In this document: one piece after another, positions 15,064-22,296 of the stretch
How positions within the stretch are numbered: the stretch's first letter is position 1
Layout: every line of letters begins with the position of its first letter
Assembly (NCBI GenBank): GCA_003561595.1
Contig: PWWF01000386.1
Location: 1 to 22,296, forward strand
DNA length: 22,296 nucleotides
Source: Paracoccaceae bacterium
Lineage (GTDB): Bacteria > Pseudomonadota > Alphaproteobacteria > Rhodobacterales > Rhodobacteraceae
Reading direction: 5' to 3'
Translations under genes and position numbers: made by a program
Notes under the pieces: model-generated
Database searches by the model: none
What the model saw: the letters and a program-made list of their open reading frames with translations, nothing else
What the model was told of the DNA's origin: nothing

Positions 15064-16485
15064 ATGTTGAATGATTGCGACAGTGAATTCGTTACGCGAC
15101 TGGGTGCATGCCTGCCCGAGGGGCGGGTGCGCGCGCCTGACCCCACCTATCTGCAGGAACCGCGCGGGCGCTGGCCGGGGCAGGCGGGGGCCGTCGCGCT
15201 GCCACGCAGCACCGAAGAGGTCGCGGCCATCCTGCGCGCGTGCCATGCGGCGCGCGTGCCGTTGGTGCCCTATGGCGGCGGGACCGGGCTGGTGGGCGGA
15301 CAGGTCGCAAGCGAGGGGCCGCTGGCACTGGTCCTGTCGCTGGAAAAGATAGCACAGGTCCGCGCACTTTACCCGTCCGAGAATGTCCTGATCGCCGAGG
15401 CAGGCTGCATCCTTGCGGATGTGCAGCGCGCGGCGGAGGGGGCCGGGCGGCTGTTTCCGCTCTCGCTCGCGTCGGAAGGGTCGGCGCGGATCGGGGGGCT
15501 GCTTGCGACCAATGCGGGCGGGGTGAATGTGCTGCGCTACGGAAATGCGCGCGATCTGGTGCTGGGGCTGGAGGTGGTGCTGGCCGATGGGCGCGTGTGG
15601 AACGGCCTGCGGCGGTTGCGCAAGGACAATACCGGCTATGACCTGCGCCATCTGATGATCGGGTCCGAGGGCAGCTTGGGCGTGATCACGGCGGCCAGTC
15701 TGCGGCTGGTCCCGCGCCCGGCCAGCACGGGCGCGGCGCTGATGGTGGTCGAGAGCCCGGCTGCCGCGCTGGAGTTGCTGGCAATGGCGCAGGCGCGGCT
15801 GGGCGACGGGATTTCGGCGTTTGAGCTGATCAGCGGCATGGGGCTGGCCTTTCTGGCTGAGACGATGCCGCAGGTGCGCCAGCCCTTTGCCAGGGCGCCC
15901 GAGTGGATGGTGCTGATCGATCTGGGCCTGCCTGAGGGTGCCGCGCCTGATGCCATGCTGGAGGCGTTGTTCGCCGAGGCCGCCGAGGCAGAGTTGGTCA
16001 GCGACGGCGTGATTGCCAGTTCCGGCGCGCAGCGGGCCGAGTTCTGGACCCTGCGCGAAGCGATCCCCGAGGCCAATCGCCATATCGGCGCGATTTCGAG
16101 CCATGACATCTCGGTGCCGCTATCGGCAATGCCCGAGTTCATCGAGCAGGCGGGGCCTGCGCTGGCGCGGATCGGGGAGTATCGGATCAACTGCTTCGGG
16201 CATCTGGGTGATGGCAACCTGCATTACAATGTCTTTCCCGTTCCCGGCCAGTCGCGCGCCGATCATGAGGGTGAGCGCGACGCGATCAAGACCTGCGTGC
16301 ATGATCTGGTGCATCAGTTTGGCGGCTCGGTCAGTGCCGAGCATGGGGTGGGGCGACTGAAAACCGGGGATCTGGCGCGCTATGGCGACCCGGTGAAGCT
16401 GGAGATGATGCGCGCGATCAAGACCGCGCTCGATCCGCGCGGAATACTGAACCCGGGTGCCGTGTTGCCGGTTGCGGGGGCGTGA
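15064..16485 (+). CDS. FAD-binding oxidoreductase, D-2-hydroxyacid dehydrogenase type
   Basis: A 473-residue flavoenzyme of the GlcD/D-2-hydroxyglutarate dehydrogenase/D-lactate dehydrogenase superfamily. The N-terminal half is a PCMH-type FAD domain with PYGGGTGLVGGQ (69-80), LLATNAGGVNVLRYGNARD and IGSEGSLGVIT. The C-terminal half has the metal- and substrate-binding motif GHLGDGNLH (H380, H387) and AEHGVG (E426, H427). Such enzymes oxidise a D-2-hydroxyacid and pass electrons to ETF, quinone or cytochrome c. The overall layout looks closest to D-2-hydroxyglutarate dehydrogenase, but substrate cannot be fixed from motifs. No glcE or glcF partner is adjacent, which argues against glycolate oxidase. 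The ATG at 15064 is preferred to a TTG at 15055. It is convergent with azlD, seven bases apart. Confidence 0.92.
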   Translation: MLNDCDSEFVTRLGACLPEGRVRAPDPTYLQEPRGRWPGQAGAVALPRSTEEVAAILRACHAARVPLVPYGGGTGLVGGQVASEGPLALVLSLEKIAQVRALYPSENVLIAEAGCILADVQRAAEGAGRLFPLSLASEGSARIGGLLATNAGGVNVLRYGNARDLVLGLEVVLADGRVWNGLRRLRKDNTGYDLRHLMIGSEGSLGVITAASLRLVPRPASTGAALMVVESPAAALELLAMAQARLGDGISAFELISGMGLAFLAETMPQVRQPFARAPEWMVLIDLGLPEGAAPDAMLEALFAEAAEAELVSDGVIASSGAQRAEFWTLREAIPEANRHIGAISSHDISVPLSAMPEFIEQAGPALARIGEYRINCFGHLGDGNLHYNVFPVPGQSRADHEGERDAIKTCVHDLVHQFGGSVSAEHGVGRLKTGDLARYGDPVKLEMMRAIKTALDPRGILNPGAVLPVAGA

Positions 16486-16492
16486 CGGCGCA

Positions 16493-16822
16493 TCAGATCA
16501 GCGCGAAGTGTAGTGCGAACAGAACGGCCGCCCCGCCAAAGATGGTCAGCGTGACATTGCGGGTCCACAGGCTGATCCCGATCGTCGCCAGCGCCGCGCC
16601 CAGACGCACCGGATCCATCTCGCCGCCGGTTGCCTGCGGGAACAGGATCAGCGGCGTGATCAGCCCTGGCATGACAGCGACCGCCGTGTAGCGCAGATGG
16701 CGCAGCACCCATGCGGGCAGGGGCCGGTCGCCGATCATCCCCAGAAAGGACAGCCGCAGCAGATAGGTTCCCGCACCCAGCCCCAGGATGATTGCCCAGA
16801 TATGCCATGCGTCATAGCTCAT
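16493..16822 (-). CDS. azlD: AzlD-family branched-chain amino acid transport protein
   Basis: A 109-residue membrane protein with about four hydrophobic segments. The opening IILGLGAGTYLLRLSFLG and the block RHLRYTAVAVMPGLITPLIL are typical of AzlD, the small partner of AzlC. Together they form an exporter for branched-chain amino acids (AzlCD of Bacillus; BrnFE of Corynebacterium). It overlaps azlC by four bases (start inside the end of azlC), so the two are translationally coupled. Only length and motif pattern support the substrate class. Confidence 0.9.
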   Translation of the reverse strand: MSYDAWHIWAIILGLGAGTYLLRLSFLGMIGDRPLPAWVLRHLRYTAVAVMPGLITPLILFPQATGGEMDPVRLGAALATIGISLWTRNVTLTIFGGAAVLFALHFALI

Positions 16823-17517
16823 CGCGCGGCCATGCGCCGTTCGGTTTCGGCCCCTGCGATCATGGCAAGAAGGGCGGCGATCAGCAGCCCCGTATTATAA
16901 GGCATGACGGCAAAGACCAGCACACCGATGATCGACACGAGTGCCGCGACCACATGGGCTGCGCTGCGCAGCATCGGCACGATCAGCGCCAGAAACGTGA
17001 TCGGCACGGCAAAATCTATGGGCAGACCGGGCGGCACGGCGCTGCCCAGCACGGCGCCCGCCCAGGTTGCTGCATACCAGACCGGCACGACAGGGGTCGA
17101 AACGCCCAGGAAATAGGCCATCTTCTGGGCCGCTGTGCGTGGTGGGGTCTGTTCATAGTGCAGGCTGGCGGCGGCAAAGGTCTGATCGACCAGCACATAG
17201 GCCACCAGCGCACGCCGCGCGAAGGACAGGCTGCCCAGATGGGGCGCAAGCGCGGCCGAATACATCGCCATGCGCAGATTGACCGCAAGCGAGGCCGCGA
17301 GCACGATCAGAACAGGCGCATTCTCGACCATCATCTGCAGCGCCACGAATTGCGCGGCCCCGGCGATGACGAGGAAGGAAAACCCCATCACCTGCGCCAG
17401 GTCCAGCCCGGCCTCGGTGGCGACCACGCCAAAGACGGCGCCGAAAGGCGCGATGACAAGGATGAAGGGCAGCCCGGCGCGGGTGCCGGCCCGGAATTCA
17501 CTGAATGTGTTGGTCAT
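16819..17517 (-). CDS. azlC: AzlC-family branched-chain amino acid exporter subunit
   Basis: A 232-residue integral membrane protein, the larger subunit of the AzlCD exporter. It starts MTNTFSEFRAGTRAGLPFIL and contains the family blocks APFGAVFGVVATEAGL, FSFLVIAGAAQFVALQMM and NLRMAMYSAALAPHL, with further membrane helices to the C-terminus. Its length matches the family. The ATG at 17517 is chosen from the family N-terminus; no strong ribosome binding site precedes it (AGGA is about 16 bases upstream), and the frame stays open to 17592 through the repeat element. The upstream 118 bases hold repeat copy B, so azlCD may be transcribed separately from greA and its neighbour. Confidence 0.92.
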   Translation of the reverse strand: MTNTFSEFRAGTRAGLPFILVIAPFGAVFGVVATEAGLDLAQVMGFSFLVIAGAAQFVALQMMVENAPVLIVLAASLAVNLRMAMYSAALAPHLGSLSFARRALVAYVLVDQTFAAASLHYEQTPPRTAAQKMAYFLGVSTPVVPVWYAATWAGAVLGSAVPPGLPIDFAVPITFLALIVPMLRSAAHVVAALVSIIGVLVFAVMPYNTGLLIAALLAMIAGAETERRMAAR

Positions 17518-17553
17518 TATATGCGGGCGATCTGTCCTGACATGGGCGGGGTA

Positions 17554-17626
17554 AGGGGGGCTGTCTGCCCCCCTCTTGGACCTGCGGTCCAATTCACCCC
17601 CCGAGGATATTTGGACAAAGATGAAA
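17554..17626 (-). repeat. Dispersed intergenic element, copy B, with two hairpins
   Basis: Read on the minus strand, the element starts ten bases after the stop of the 309-residue membrane protein. The core (17601-17626) matches copy A at 24 of 26 bases, and is followed by hairpins TTGGACC-TGC-GGTCCAA (17576-17592) and AGGGGGGC-TGTCT-GCCCCCCT (17554-17574). Order and orientation relative to the upstream gene are the same as in copy A: stop codon, core, hairpins. That points to a 3'-end role, terminator or mRNA stabiliser. Confidence 0.75.
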
Positions 17627-17635
17627 GGGAAAGGG

Positions 17636-18565
17636 TCATCGGCTGAAAACCCCGCTGACCCGGCCGATCAGCATGAAGGCGCGGGCCGAGCGGGTGTCGG
17701 CAAGCGCCGCGATCTGGGTGTCGTCAGCTTCGGGTTCGACCTGCGAGAGGGCCTGATCGAATTCTCGCAGGAACAGATGCGCGCTGGCGCGGAATTCGGG
17801 GTCGGCGCGCATGCGCCCGGCCGTGATCGCAAGGCAGGAGCGGTCGCGGATGCCGCCCAGCGGTGCGATCTGGGGCCCGCGCGCGCCCTGGGCGAAGGCG
17901 CGCCAGAACGCGGCGCGCGCGCGTTCGGGGCGCAGGTCATCCATATAGATCCCTTCCTGCGCAAGGCGGGTCAGTACATCCTGCGCGGCGCGGATCAGGG
18001 GCGCGAGGCGCGGCTGCGTCAGGGCGGCGCGCAGCGCGTCGAACCCTTCGCTGTCATGTTCATCTTCGGGGAAGTTGAGCGCGCGGATCAGGGTTTCGGG
18101 TGAGACCGGCGCCGGTTCGGGGCGGGATTCGGGGCCAAGCGCGAGCGAGGGCTGATCGGGCAGGGGGGCAAGCGCACTGCGGCGACTGCGCTGCGACAGG
18201 AACAGGGGCGGGATCGTGTCTGCATCCGGCGGGGGTGCCGGGGCGGGCGGGGTGCCGGTGTCGCGCTGCAGCATGTCGCGGCGCAGCTCATCGAGTGTGC
18301 CCTGCAGCGCGCGTGTTTCCTGGCGCATGCTCCAGGTCGCGGCGGCGATCATCAGCGCGAGTGTGACGACGACCACGGGCAGCACCAAAGCGATCCCCAG
18401 CGCGGCGAGGGTCAGCGCATCCATCACCGCGAAATCGGCCAGCCAGGCGAACAGCCCCGCGCCAATGGCCCAGAGCGTCACGATCAGCCAGCGGGCGCGT
18501 GCGGGCTCCATCCCGCGCGCCGCAAAGCGCGGGCGCGGCGGCGGAGGGGGCGCGGGCGCGGCCAT
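17636..18565 (-). CDS. Two-helix membrane protein of unknown function, linked to greA
   Basis: I do not recognise a named family. The 309 residues read as follows: a proline-rich N-terminus (MAAPAPPPPPRPR), two adjacent membrane helices (about 26-46 and 50-77) forming a hairpin, a short charged, probably coiled-coil segment (80-102, METRALQGTLDELRRDM-like in character), a proline-rich linker (103-155), and a probably globular C-terminal domain (156-309). The C-terminal domain contains GIYMDDLRPERARAAFWRAFA and LGGIRDRSCLAITAGRMRADPEFR. Both helices are near the N-terminus, so the large domain should face one side of the membrane. The ATG is one base after the greA stop, so the genes are almost certainly co-transcribed. 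Earlier in-frame starts overlap greA and are not favoured. Confidence 0.8.
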   Translation of the reverse strand: MAAPAPPPPPRPRFAARGMEPARARWLIVTLWAIGAGLFAWLADFAVMDALTLAALGIALVLPVVVVTLALMIAAATWSMRQETRALQGTLDELRRDMLQRDTGTPPAPAPPPDADTIPPLFLSQRSRRSALAPLPDQPSLALGPESRPEPAPVSPETLIRALNFPEDEHDSEGFDALRAALTQPRLAPLIRAAQDVLTRLAQEGIYMDDLRPERARAAFWRAFAQGARGPQIAPLGGIRDRSCLAITAGRMRADPEFRASAHLFLREFDQALSQVEPEADDTQIAALADTRSARAFMLIGRVSGVFSR

Positions 18566-18566
18566 G

Positions 18567-19037
18567 TCAGATGTAGCGGATCGAGAGGATTTCGTAGTTG
18601 CGGGCACCGCCGGGGGTCCGAACCTCGATCGAGTCGCCCTCATCCTTGCCGATCAGGGCGCGGGCCAGCGGGGACTTGAGGTTCAGAAGCCCCTTTTCGA
18701 GATCGGCCTCGGGTTCGCCGACGATCTGGAAGGTGCGTTCTTCATCGGTATCCTCATCGACCACGGTCACGGTCGCGCCGAACTTGACCGAGCCCGACAG
18801 CCGTGTCGGGTCGATGATATCGGCGCGCGACAGGATCGATTCCAGTTCCTTGATGCGGCCCTCGACAAAGCTCTGTTTCTCGCGCGCGGCGTGATACTCG
18901 GCATTCTCGGACAGGTCGCCATGTTCGCGCGCCTCGGAAATGGCGCGGATGATGGCGGGTCGCTCTTCGGATTTGAGCTTTTTCAGCTCGGCATCCAGCA
19001 TTTTCTGTCCGGCGCGTGTCAGGGGCAGTTTTTCCAT
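18567..19037 (-). CDS. greA: Transcription elongation factor GreA
   Basis: Binds the secondary channel of RNA polymerase and stimulates cleavage of backtracked transcripts. The 156-residue product has the usual GreA length. It opens [20 protein letters not shown]; the N-terminal coiled coil carries the acidic tip [15 protein letters not shown] (the paired acidic residues D and E that act at the polymerase active site), and the C-terminal FKBP-like domain ends [18 protein letters not shown]. The ATG at 19037 fits the family; the frame stays open to 19289, but the extension overlaps the ETF-QO start region and is spurious. It is the first gene of a tight pair with the 309-residue membrane protein and divergent from ETF-QO. 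Confidence 0.96.
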   Translation of the reverse strand: MEKLPLTRAGQKMLDAELKKLKSEERPAIIRAISEAREHGDLSENAEYHAAREKQSFVEGRIKELESILSRADIIDPTRLSGSVKFGATVTVVDEDTDEERTFQIVGEPEADLEKGLLNLKSPLARALIGKDEGDSIEVRTPGGARNYEILSIRYI

Positions 19038-19104
19038 ATCGTGTCCCACCTGAATTAAAAAGACCGCCCGCGGCAGGGCCGGGGCTGTCTGGATCAGTGG
19101 GATC

Positions 19105-19133
19105 ATCAGACCCGAGACAGGGCTGAAATGCAA
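19105..19133 (-). promoter_or_regulatory. Possible greA promoter
   Basis: On the minus strand, TTGCAT (19133-19128), a 17-base spacer, and TCTGAT (19110-19105), about 68 bases ahead of the greA ATG. It matches three and four of six consensus positions. The rest of the 226-base divergent gap (19038-19263) shows only a TTGACC at 19180 that could be a -35 for ETF-QO, with no good -10. Confidence 0.35.
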
Positions 19134-19263
19134 GCGATTAGCGCGGGCGTGGGCATGATGCTGCGACGCCGCGTCCCGATTGACCTGCGCGCGGGCCATG
19201 GATAGGTGTATCATCAGGTTTCGCCGCAGGCCCGTTGGCCGCGCGCAGCAATCAGGAGGGGCC

Positions 19264-20910
19264 ATGTCCGCAATCGAACGGGAAGCCATGGACTATGATG
19301 TCGTGATCGTCGGCGCAGGGCCTGCGGGCCTGTCTGCGGCGATCCGGCTGAAGCAACTTGATGCCGATCTTTCTGTCGTGGTGCTGGAAAAGGGGTCGGA
19401 AGTCGGTGCGCATATCCTGTCGGGGGCGGTTCTGGACCCGGTGGGCCTGGATGCGTTGATCCCGGACTGGAAAGAGCGCGGCGCGCCGGTCAAGGTGCCA
19501 GTGCGCAAGGATAATTTCTACATGCTGGGGCAGGCGGGGCAGATCCGGGTGCCGAACTGGCCGATGCCGCCCCTGATGAACAACCACGGCAATTACATCG
19601 TGTCCATGGCGAATGTCTGCCGCTGGATGGCGGAGCAGGCCGAGGAACTTGGGGTCGAGATTTTCCCTGGGATGGCCTGTTCGGAACTGGTCTATGACGG
19701 CGCGCGGGTGAAGGGCGTTGTCGCGGGCGAGTTTGGCAAGAACCCCGATGGCAGCCCCGGTGAGGGCTATGAGCCCGGCATGGAACTGCATGGCAAATAT
19801 GTATTCCTGTCCGAAGGGGTGCGCGGCTCGCTCTCCAAGGAGGTGATGGAGAAATACGAGCTGTCCAAGGGCAAGGAGCCGCAGAAATTCGGCCTTGGCA
19901 TGAAGGAAATCTGGGAAATCGACCCGGAGAAACATGCCGAAGGGACCGTGTCCCACACGATGGGCTGGCCGCTGGGCAAGAATGCGGGCGGTGGCAGCTT
20001 TATCTATCATTTCGAGAATAATCAGGTGCTGATCGGCTTTGTCGTGCATCTGAACTATGAGAGCCCCTATCTCTCGCCCTATCATGAGTTCCAGCGCTTC
20101 AAGCATCACCCGATGGTGGCGGAGCTGCTGAAGGGCGGCAAGCGCGTGGCGTATGGCGCGCGGGCGATTTCGGAAGGGGGCTATCAGTCGATCCCGAAAG
20201 TGGTCTTCCCCGGTGGCGCGCTCCTGGGCTGTTCGGCAGGGCTGGTGAATGTGCCGCGCATCAAGGGCAATCACAACGCGATGCTGTCGGGCAAGGCCGC
20301 CGCCGAGGCCGCGCATGCGGCGATCAAGGAAGGCCGCGAAGGTGATGAGCTGGCCGCCTATGAAGCCGAGCTGCGCGACGGGGCCGTCGGAAAAGACCTG
20401 AAGAAAGTCCGCAATGTCAAGCCGATGTGGTCAAAATGGGGCTTGCTGCCCTCGCTCGGTCTGGGCGGCCTGGATATGTGGACCAATACGATGGGCTTCT
20501 CGCTTTTCGGCACCATGCCGCATGGCAAGACCGACGCCAAGGCCACGGGCGAGGCAAAGGATCACGCGCCCATCGACTATCCCAAACCCGATGGGGTGCT
20601 GTCCTTCGACCGGCTGACCAACGTGGCCTATTCCTTCACCAATCATGAAGAAAGCCAGCCTGCGCATCTGACGCTGAAGGACCCGTCCGTCCCGATCAGT
20701 GTCAATCTGCCCAAATATGCAGAGCCCGCGCAGCGCTACTGCCCGGCAGGTGTCTATGAGGTGGTCGAGGAAGAGGGCAAGGAGGCACGCTTTGTCATCA
20801 ACTTCCAGAATTGCGTGCATTGCAAGACATGCGACATCAAGGACCCCAGCCAGAATATCCACTGGGTTACACCGCAGGGGGGCGATGGGCCGAACTATCC
20901 GAATATGTGA
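19264..20910 (+). CDS. Electron transfer flavoprotein-ubiquinone oxidoreductase
   Basis: Takes electrons from reduced ETF and passes them to ubiquinone at the inner membrane, linking acyl-CoA and some amino-acid dehydrogenases to respiration. The 548-residue protein has the FAD dinucleotide motif VIVGAGPAG (15-23) and the block [18 protein letters not shown]. The C-terminal 4Fe-4S domain has C493 (RYCPAGVYE) and C517, C520, C523 ([13 protein letters not shown]). Length and motifs are those of the alphaproteobacterial and mitochondrial enzyme. AGGAGG at 19254-19259 precedes the ATG; the frame stays open back to 19180. The DmdC-like dehydrogenase at 4183 and perhaps the FAD enzyme at 15064 could feed this route. 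No etfA or etfB is in the window. Confidence 0.97.
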   Translation: MSAIEREAMDYDVVIVGAGPAGLSAAIRLKQLDADLSVVVLEKGSEVGAHILSGAVLDPVGLDALIPDWKERGAPVKVPVRKDNFYMLGQAGQIRVPNWPMPPLMNNHGNYIVSMANVCRWMAEQAEELGVEIFPGMACSELVYDGARVKGVVAGEFGKNPDGSPGEGYEPGMELHGKYVFLSEGVRGSLSKEVMEKYELSKGKEPQKFGLGMKEIWEIDPEKHAEGTVSHTMGWPLGKNAGGGSFIYHFENNQVLIGFVVHLNYESPYLSPYHEFQRFKHHPMVAELLKGGKRVAYGARAISEGGYQSIPKVVFPGGALLGCSAGLVNVPRIKGNHNAMLSGKAAAEAAHAAIKEGREGDELAAYEAELRDGAVGKDLKKVRNVKPMWSKWGLLPSLGLGGLDMWTNTMGFSLFGTMPHGKTDAKATGEAKDHAPIDYPKPDGVLSFDRLTNVAYSFTNHEESQPAHLTLKDPSVPISVNLPKYAEPAQRYCPAGVYEVVEEEGKEARFVINFQNCVHCKTCDIKDPSQNIHWVTPQGGDGPNYPNM

Positions 20911-20937
20911 GGTCATGACCACGATCAGGTGAATGGG

Positions 20938-20964
20938 GGCAATCAGTGCGATGCAGTGATTGCC
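20938..20964 (+). terminator. Hairpin after the ETF-QO gene
   Basis: GGCAATCA-G-TGC, loop GAT, GCA-G-TGATTGCC: 11 base pairs with one G-G mismatch and no T-tract. A perfect 10-base palindrome GGTCATGACC (20911-20920) directly follows the stop codon. Either may end or stabilise the ETF-QO mRNA. Confidence 0.45.
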
Positions 20965-21016
20965 ACGCCCCGGTGCGCGCCCTAGTGTTCCCTGATCCAC
21001 GTTGACGGAGTTGTTC

Positions 21017-22296
21017 GTGACATATCTGCCGCGCCTTGCCCGGGCTTTTTCGGTTTTGCTTTGTGCCGCCCTTGTGCCGGTTCCACCCGCTGCGGCGCAG
21101 GACGGGGCCATTATTCCCCCCGGTCTTGCCAGTGCCTTCCTGACCGGGCGTGTTGCGCTGTCGGATCAGGATTTCGCGCAGATGGCCGCGAGCTACGATC
21201 AGGCCGCGCAGGCCGATCCCTCCAATGCCATGTTCCGCGAACTGGCCATGCAGGGCCATGTCCTGAGCGGCAATATTGCCCGCGCGACCGAACTGGCCGC
21301 CGAGGGGCTTGCGGCGGGAGAGACCAGCCAGGTCGGCGCGCTTTTGCTGCAGGCGGATGAATTCGCGCGCGGCGCGTATGACGACGTGATCTCCGCGCTG
21401 GAAGACGGGCGCCGCACGGGCCCGCTGACTGATGCCATGGGGGCTGCCTGGGCGGAACTGGGGCGCGGCAGCATGTCCGAGGCGCTGTCGGCCTTTGAAC
21501 TCGCGATCGAGGAACGCCCCGAACTCGCGCCCTTCGCGCTGTATCAGAAAGCGATGGCACTGGCCTTTGTCGGCGATATGGAGAGGGCCGCCGATATCCT
21601 GTCGGCCGAGAATGAGTCGCGCGTCAGCCTGTCGCGGCGGGGCGTGCTGGGGCATATGGCGATCCTGTCTCAGCTTGGCCAGTTCGAAGAGGCGCGCGAG
21701 ATCGGCACACGCATGTTCGGCGCCAGCCCGGATGAGGATGTGGCCGAGGTGATGGGCAGCCTTGCGGATGAAACGCCCGTGCCCTTTACCACGGTGTCAT
21801 CGGCCCGCGACGGTATGGCAGAGGTGTATTTCACCCTGGGCACCGCGCTGGTCGGCGAAGATGATGACTGGCTGCCGATCATCTATGCGCGTCAGGCCAG
21901 CTTGCTGCGCGCCGATCATGGCGATGCGATCCTGTTGACCGGGCAATTGCTGGAACGCGCGGGTCAGTATGACCTGGCCGATGCCGCCTATGCGCAGATG
22001 CCAGAGGACAACCCCCAGTATCTGGGCGCGCAGCTTGGCCGGGCCAATGCGCTGTTTTCCTCGGGGCAGGAGGATGAGGCGATTGACAGCCTGAACGCGC
22101 TGGGCGAGGCGCGCCCGGACTCGGCGCTGGTTTTTTCCACGCTGGGCGACATGCTGCGCCGCGAAGAACGGTTTGAAGAAGCCACAGAAGCCTATACCAG
22201 CGCCATTGACCTGATTGACGAGATTGAAGAGCGGCATTGGGTTCTGCTTTATACGCGCGCCATTGCCTATGAACGGATGGGCGAGTGGGAACTGGC
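21017..22296 (+). CDS. Exported tetratricopeptide-repeat protein, 3'-truncated by the window edge
   Basis: A reading frame that starts with GTG at 21017 and runs off the end, so at least 426 residues. GGAG six bases before the GTG supports the start; an in-frame TTG at 21011 is too close to it. The N-terminus is a signal peptide: basic TYLPRLARA, hydrophobic FSVLLCAALVPVPPA, and a likely cleavage in AAA-QD after residue 27. Repeated helix pairs follow, with TPR-like spacing, for example DFAQMAASYDQAAQADPSNAM, EALSAFELAIEERPELAPFAL and RFEEATEAYTSAIDLIDEIE. A periplasmic scaffold or outer-membrane-associated role is inferred. No catalytic motif is visible and the partner is unknown. It follows ETF-QO by about 106 bases. 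Confidence 0.87.
   Translation, partial: MTYLPRLARAFSVLLCAALVPVPPAAAQDGAIIPPGLASAFLTGRVALSDQDFAQMAASYDQAAQADPSNAMFRELAMQGHVLSGNIARATELAAEGLAAGETSQVGALLLQADEFARGAYDDVISALEDGRRTGPLTDAMGAAWAELGRGSMSEALSAFELAIEERPELAPFALYQKAMALAFVGDMERAADILSAENESRVSLSRRGVLGHMAILSQLGQFEEAREIGTRMFGASPDEDVAEVMGSLADETPVPFTTVSSARDGMAEVYFTLGTALVGEDDDWLPIIYARQASLLRADHGDAILLTGQLLERAGQYDLADAAYAQMPEDNPQYLGAQLGRANALFSSGQEDEAIDSLNALGEARPDSALVFSTLGDMLRREERFEEATEAYTSAIDLIDEIEERHWVLLYTRAIAYERMGEWEL

Noticed and set aside
12886-16104. A minus-strand frame open for 3.2 kb (1072 codons) opposite lysK and the FAD enzyme gene.
   Set aside because: Only its last 141 codons match a family (TerB). The rest is antisense to two genes with full motif sets and has the arginine, histidine and glutamine-rich composition of a high-GC shadow frame.
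16792-17646. A 284-codon plus-strand frame opposite azlC and azlD.
   Set aside because: The translation is rich in His, Arg, Gln and Gly with no hydrophobic or domain pattern, as expected for the complement of a membrane-protein gene.
18216-19058. A 280-codon plus-strand frame opposite greA and its neighbour.
   Set aside because: It is antisense to greA, whose sequence is unmistakable, and lacks any motif.
19252-20316. A 354-codon minus-strand frame opposite ETF-QO.
   Set aside because: Shadow of a highly conserved gene, with no motif of its own.

Overview
The window is dense, high-GC bacterial chromosome. It looks like an alphaproteobacterium of the order Rhodobacterales. The inference rests on a class I lysyl-tRNA synthetase, a tiny aa3-type cytochrome c oxidase subunit IV, a DUF6356-like protein, a DmdC-like acyl-CoA dehydrogenase, and a dispersed intergenic element whose core reads TTTCATCTTTG-CCAAATATCC. 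No RNA gene, CRISPR array, insertion sequence, prophage or clear island is visible. Codon use and GC look uniform. The content is mainly core housekeeping, and I do not see a convincing novel multi-gene system. The best second-look items are a repeat element, two uncharacterised envelope proteins and a few operator-like palindromes.

Layout. (1) 1-2954, plus strand: the 3' part of thrC, an M16 zinc protease and a RimJ/RimL-type acetyltransferase, joined by stop/start overlaps. (2) 2955-3106: a convergent junction with three stacked hairpins and copy A of the repeat. (3) 3107-4063, minus: Sua5/TsaC-type threonylcarbamoyl-AMP synthase. (4) 4183-6932, plus: acyl-CoA dehydrogenase overlapping a metallo-beta-lactamase-fold hydrolase. 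(5) 6936-7754: a small DUF6356-like membrane protein (minus) divergent from an Lrp/AsnC regulator (plus), with an AT-rich operator-like region between them. (6) 7869-9377, plus: cytochrome oxidase subunit IV (44 aa), a lipoprotein, and RluA pseudouridine synthase. (7) 9393-11220: thymidine kinase (minus), an Spx/ArsC-like protein (plus), a cold-shock protein (minus) and a four-helix membrane protein (plus). (8) 11433-12728, plus: DEAD-box helicase with a clear intrinsic terminator. (9) 12886-16485: a TerB-like protein (minus) divergent from class I LysRS (plus), then an FAD-linked D-2-hydroxyacid dehydrogenase-type enzyme. (10) 16493-19037, minus: greA, a two-helix membrane protein of unknown function, repeat copy B, then azlC-azlD. 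(11) 19264-22296, plus: ETF-ubiquinone oxidoreductase and the start of an exported TPR protein that runs off the window.

How genes may work together. The acyl-CoA dehydrogenase at 4183 would pass electrons to ETF, and the ETF-ubiquinone oxidoreductase at 19264 passes ETF electrons to quinone; the small oxidase subunit belongs to a terminal aa3 oxidase. AzlC and AzlD should form a branched-chain amino acid exporter. Sua5, RluA, LysRS, the helicase, the cold-shock protein and GreA are RNA or translation functions. No gene-free stretch exceeds 300 bases. The longest gaps are 19038-19263, 11221-11432 and 10654-10863, and what they hold is listed.
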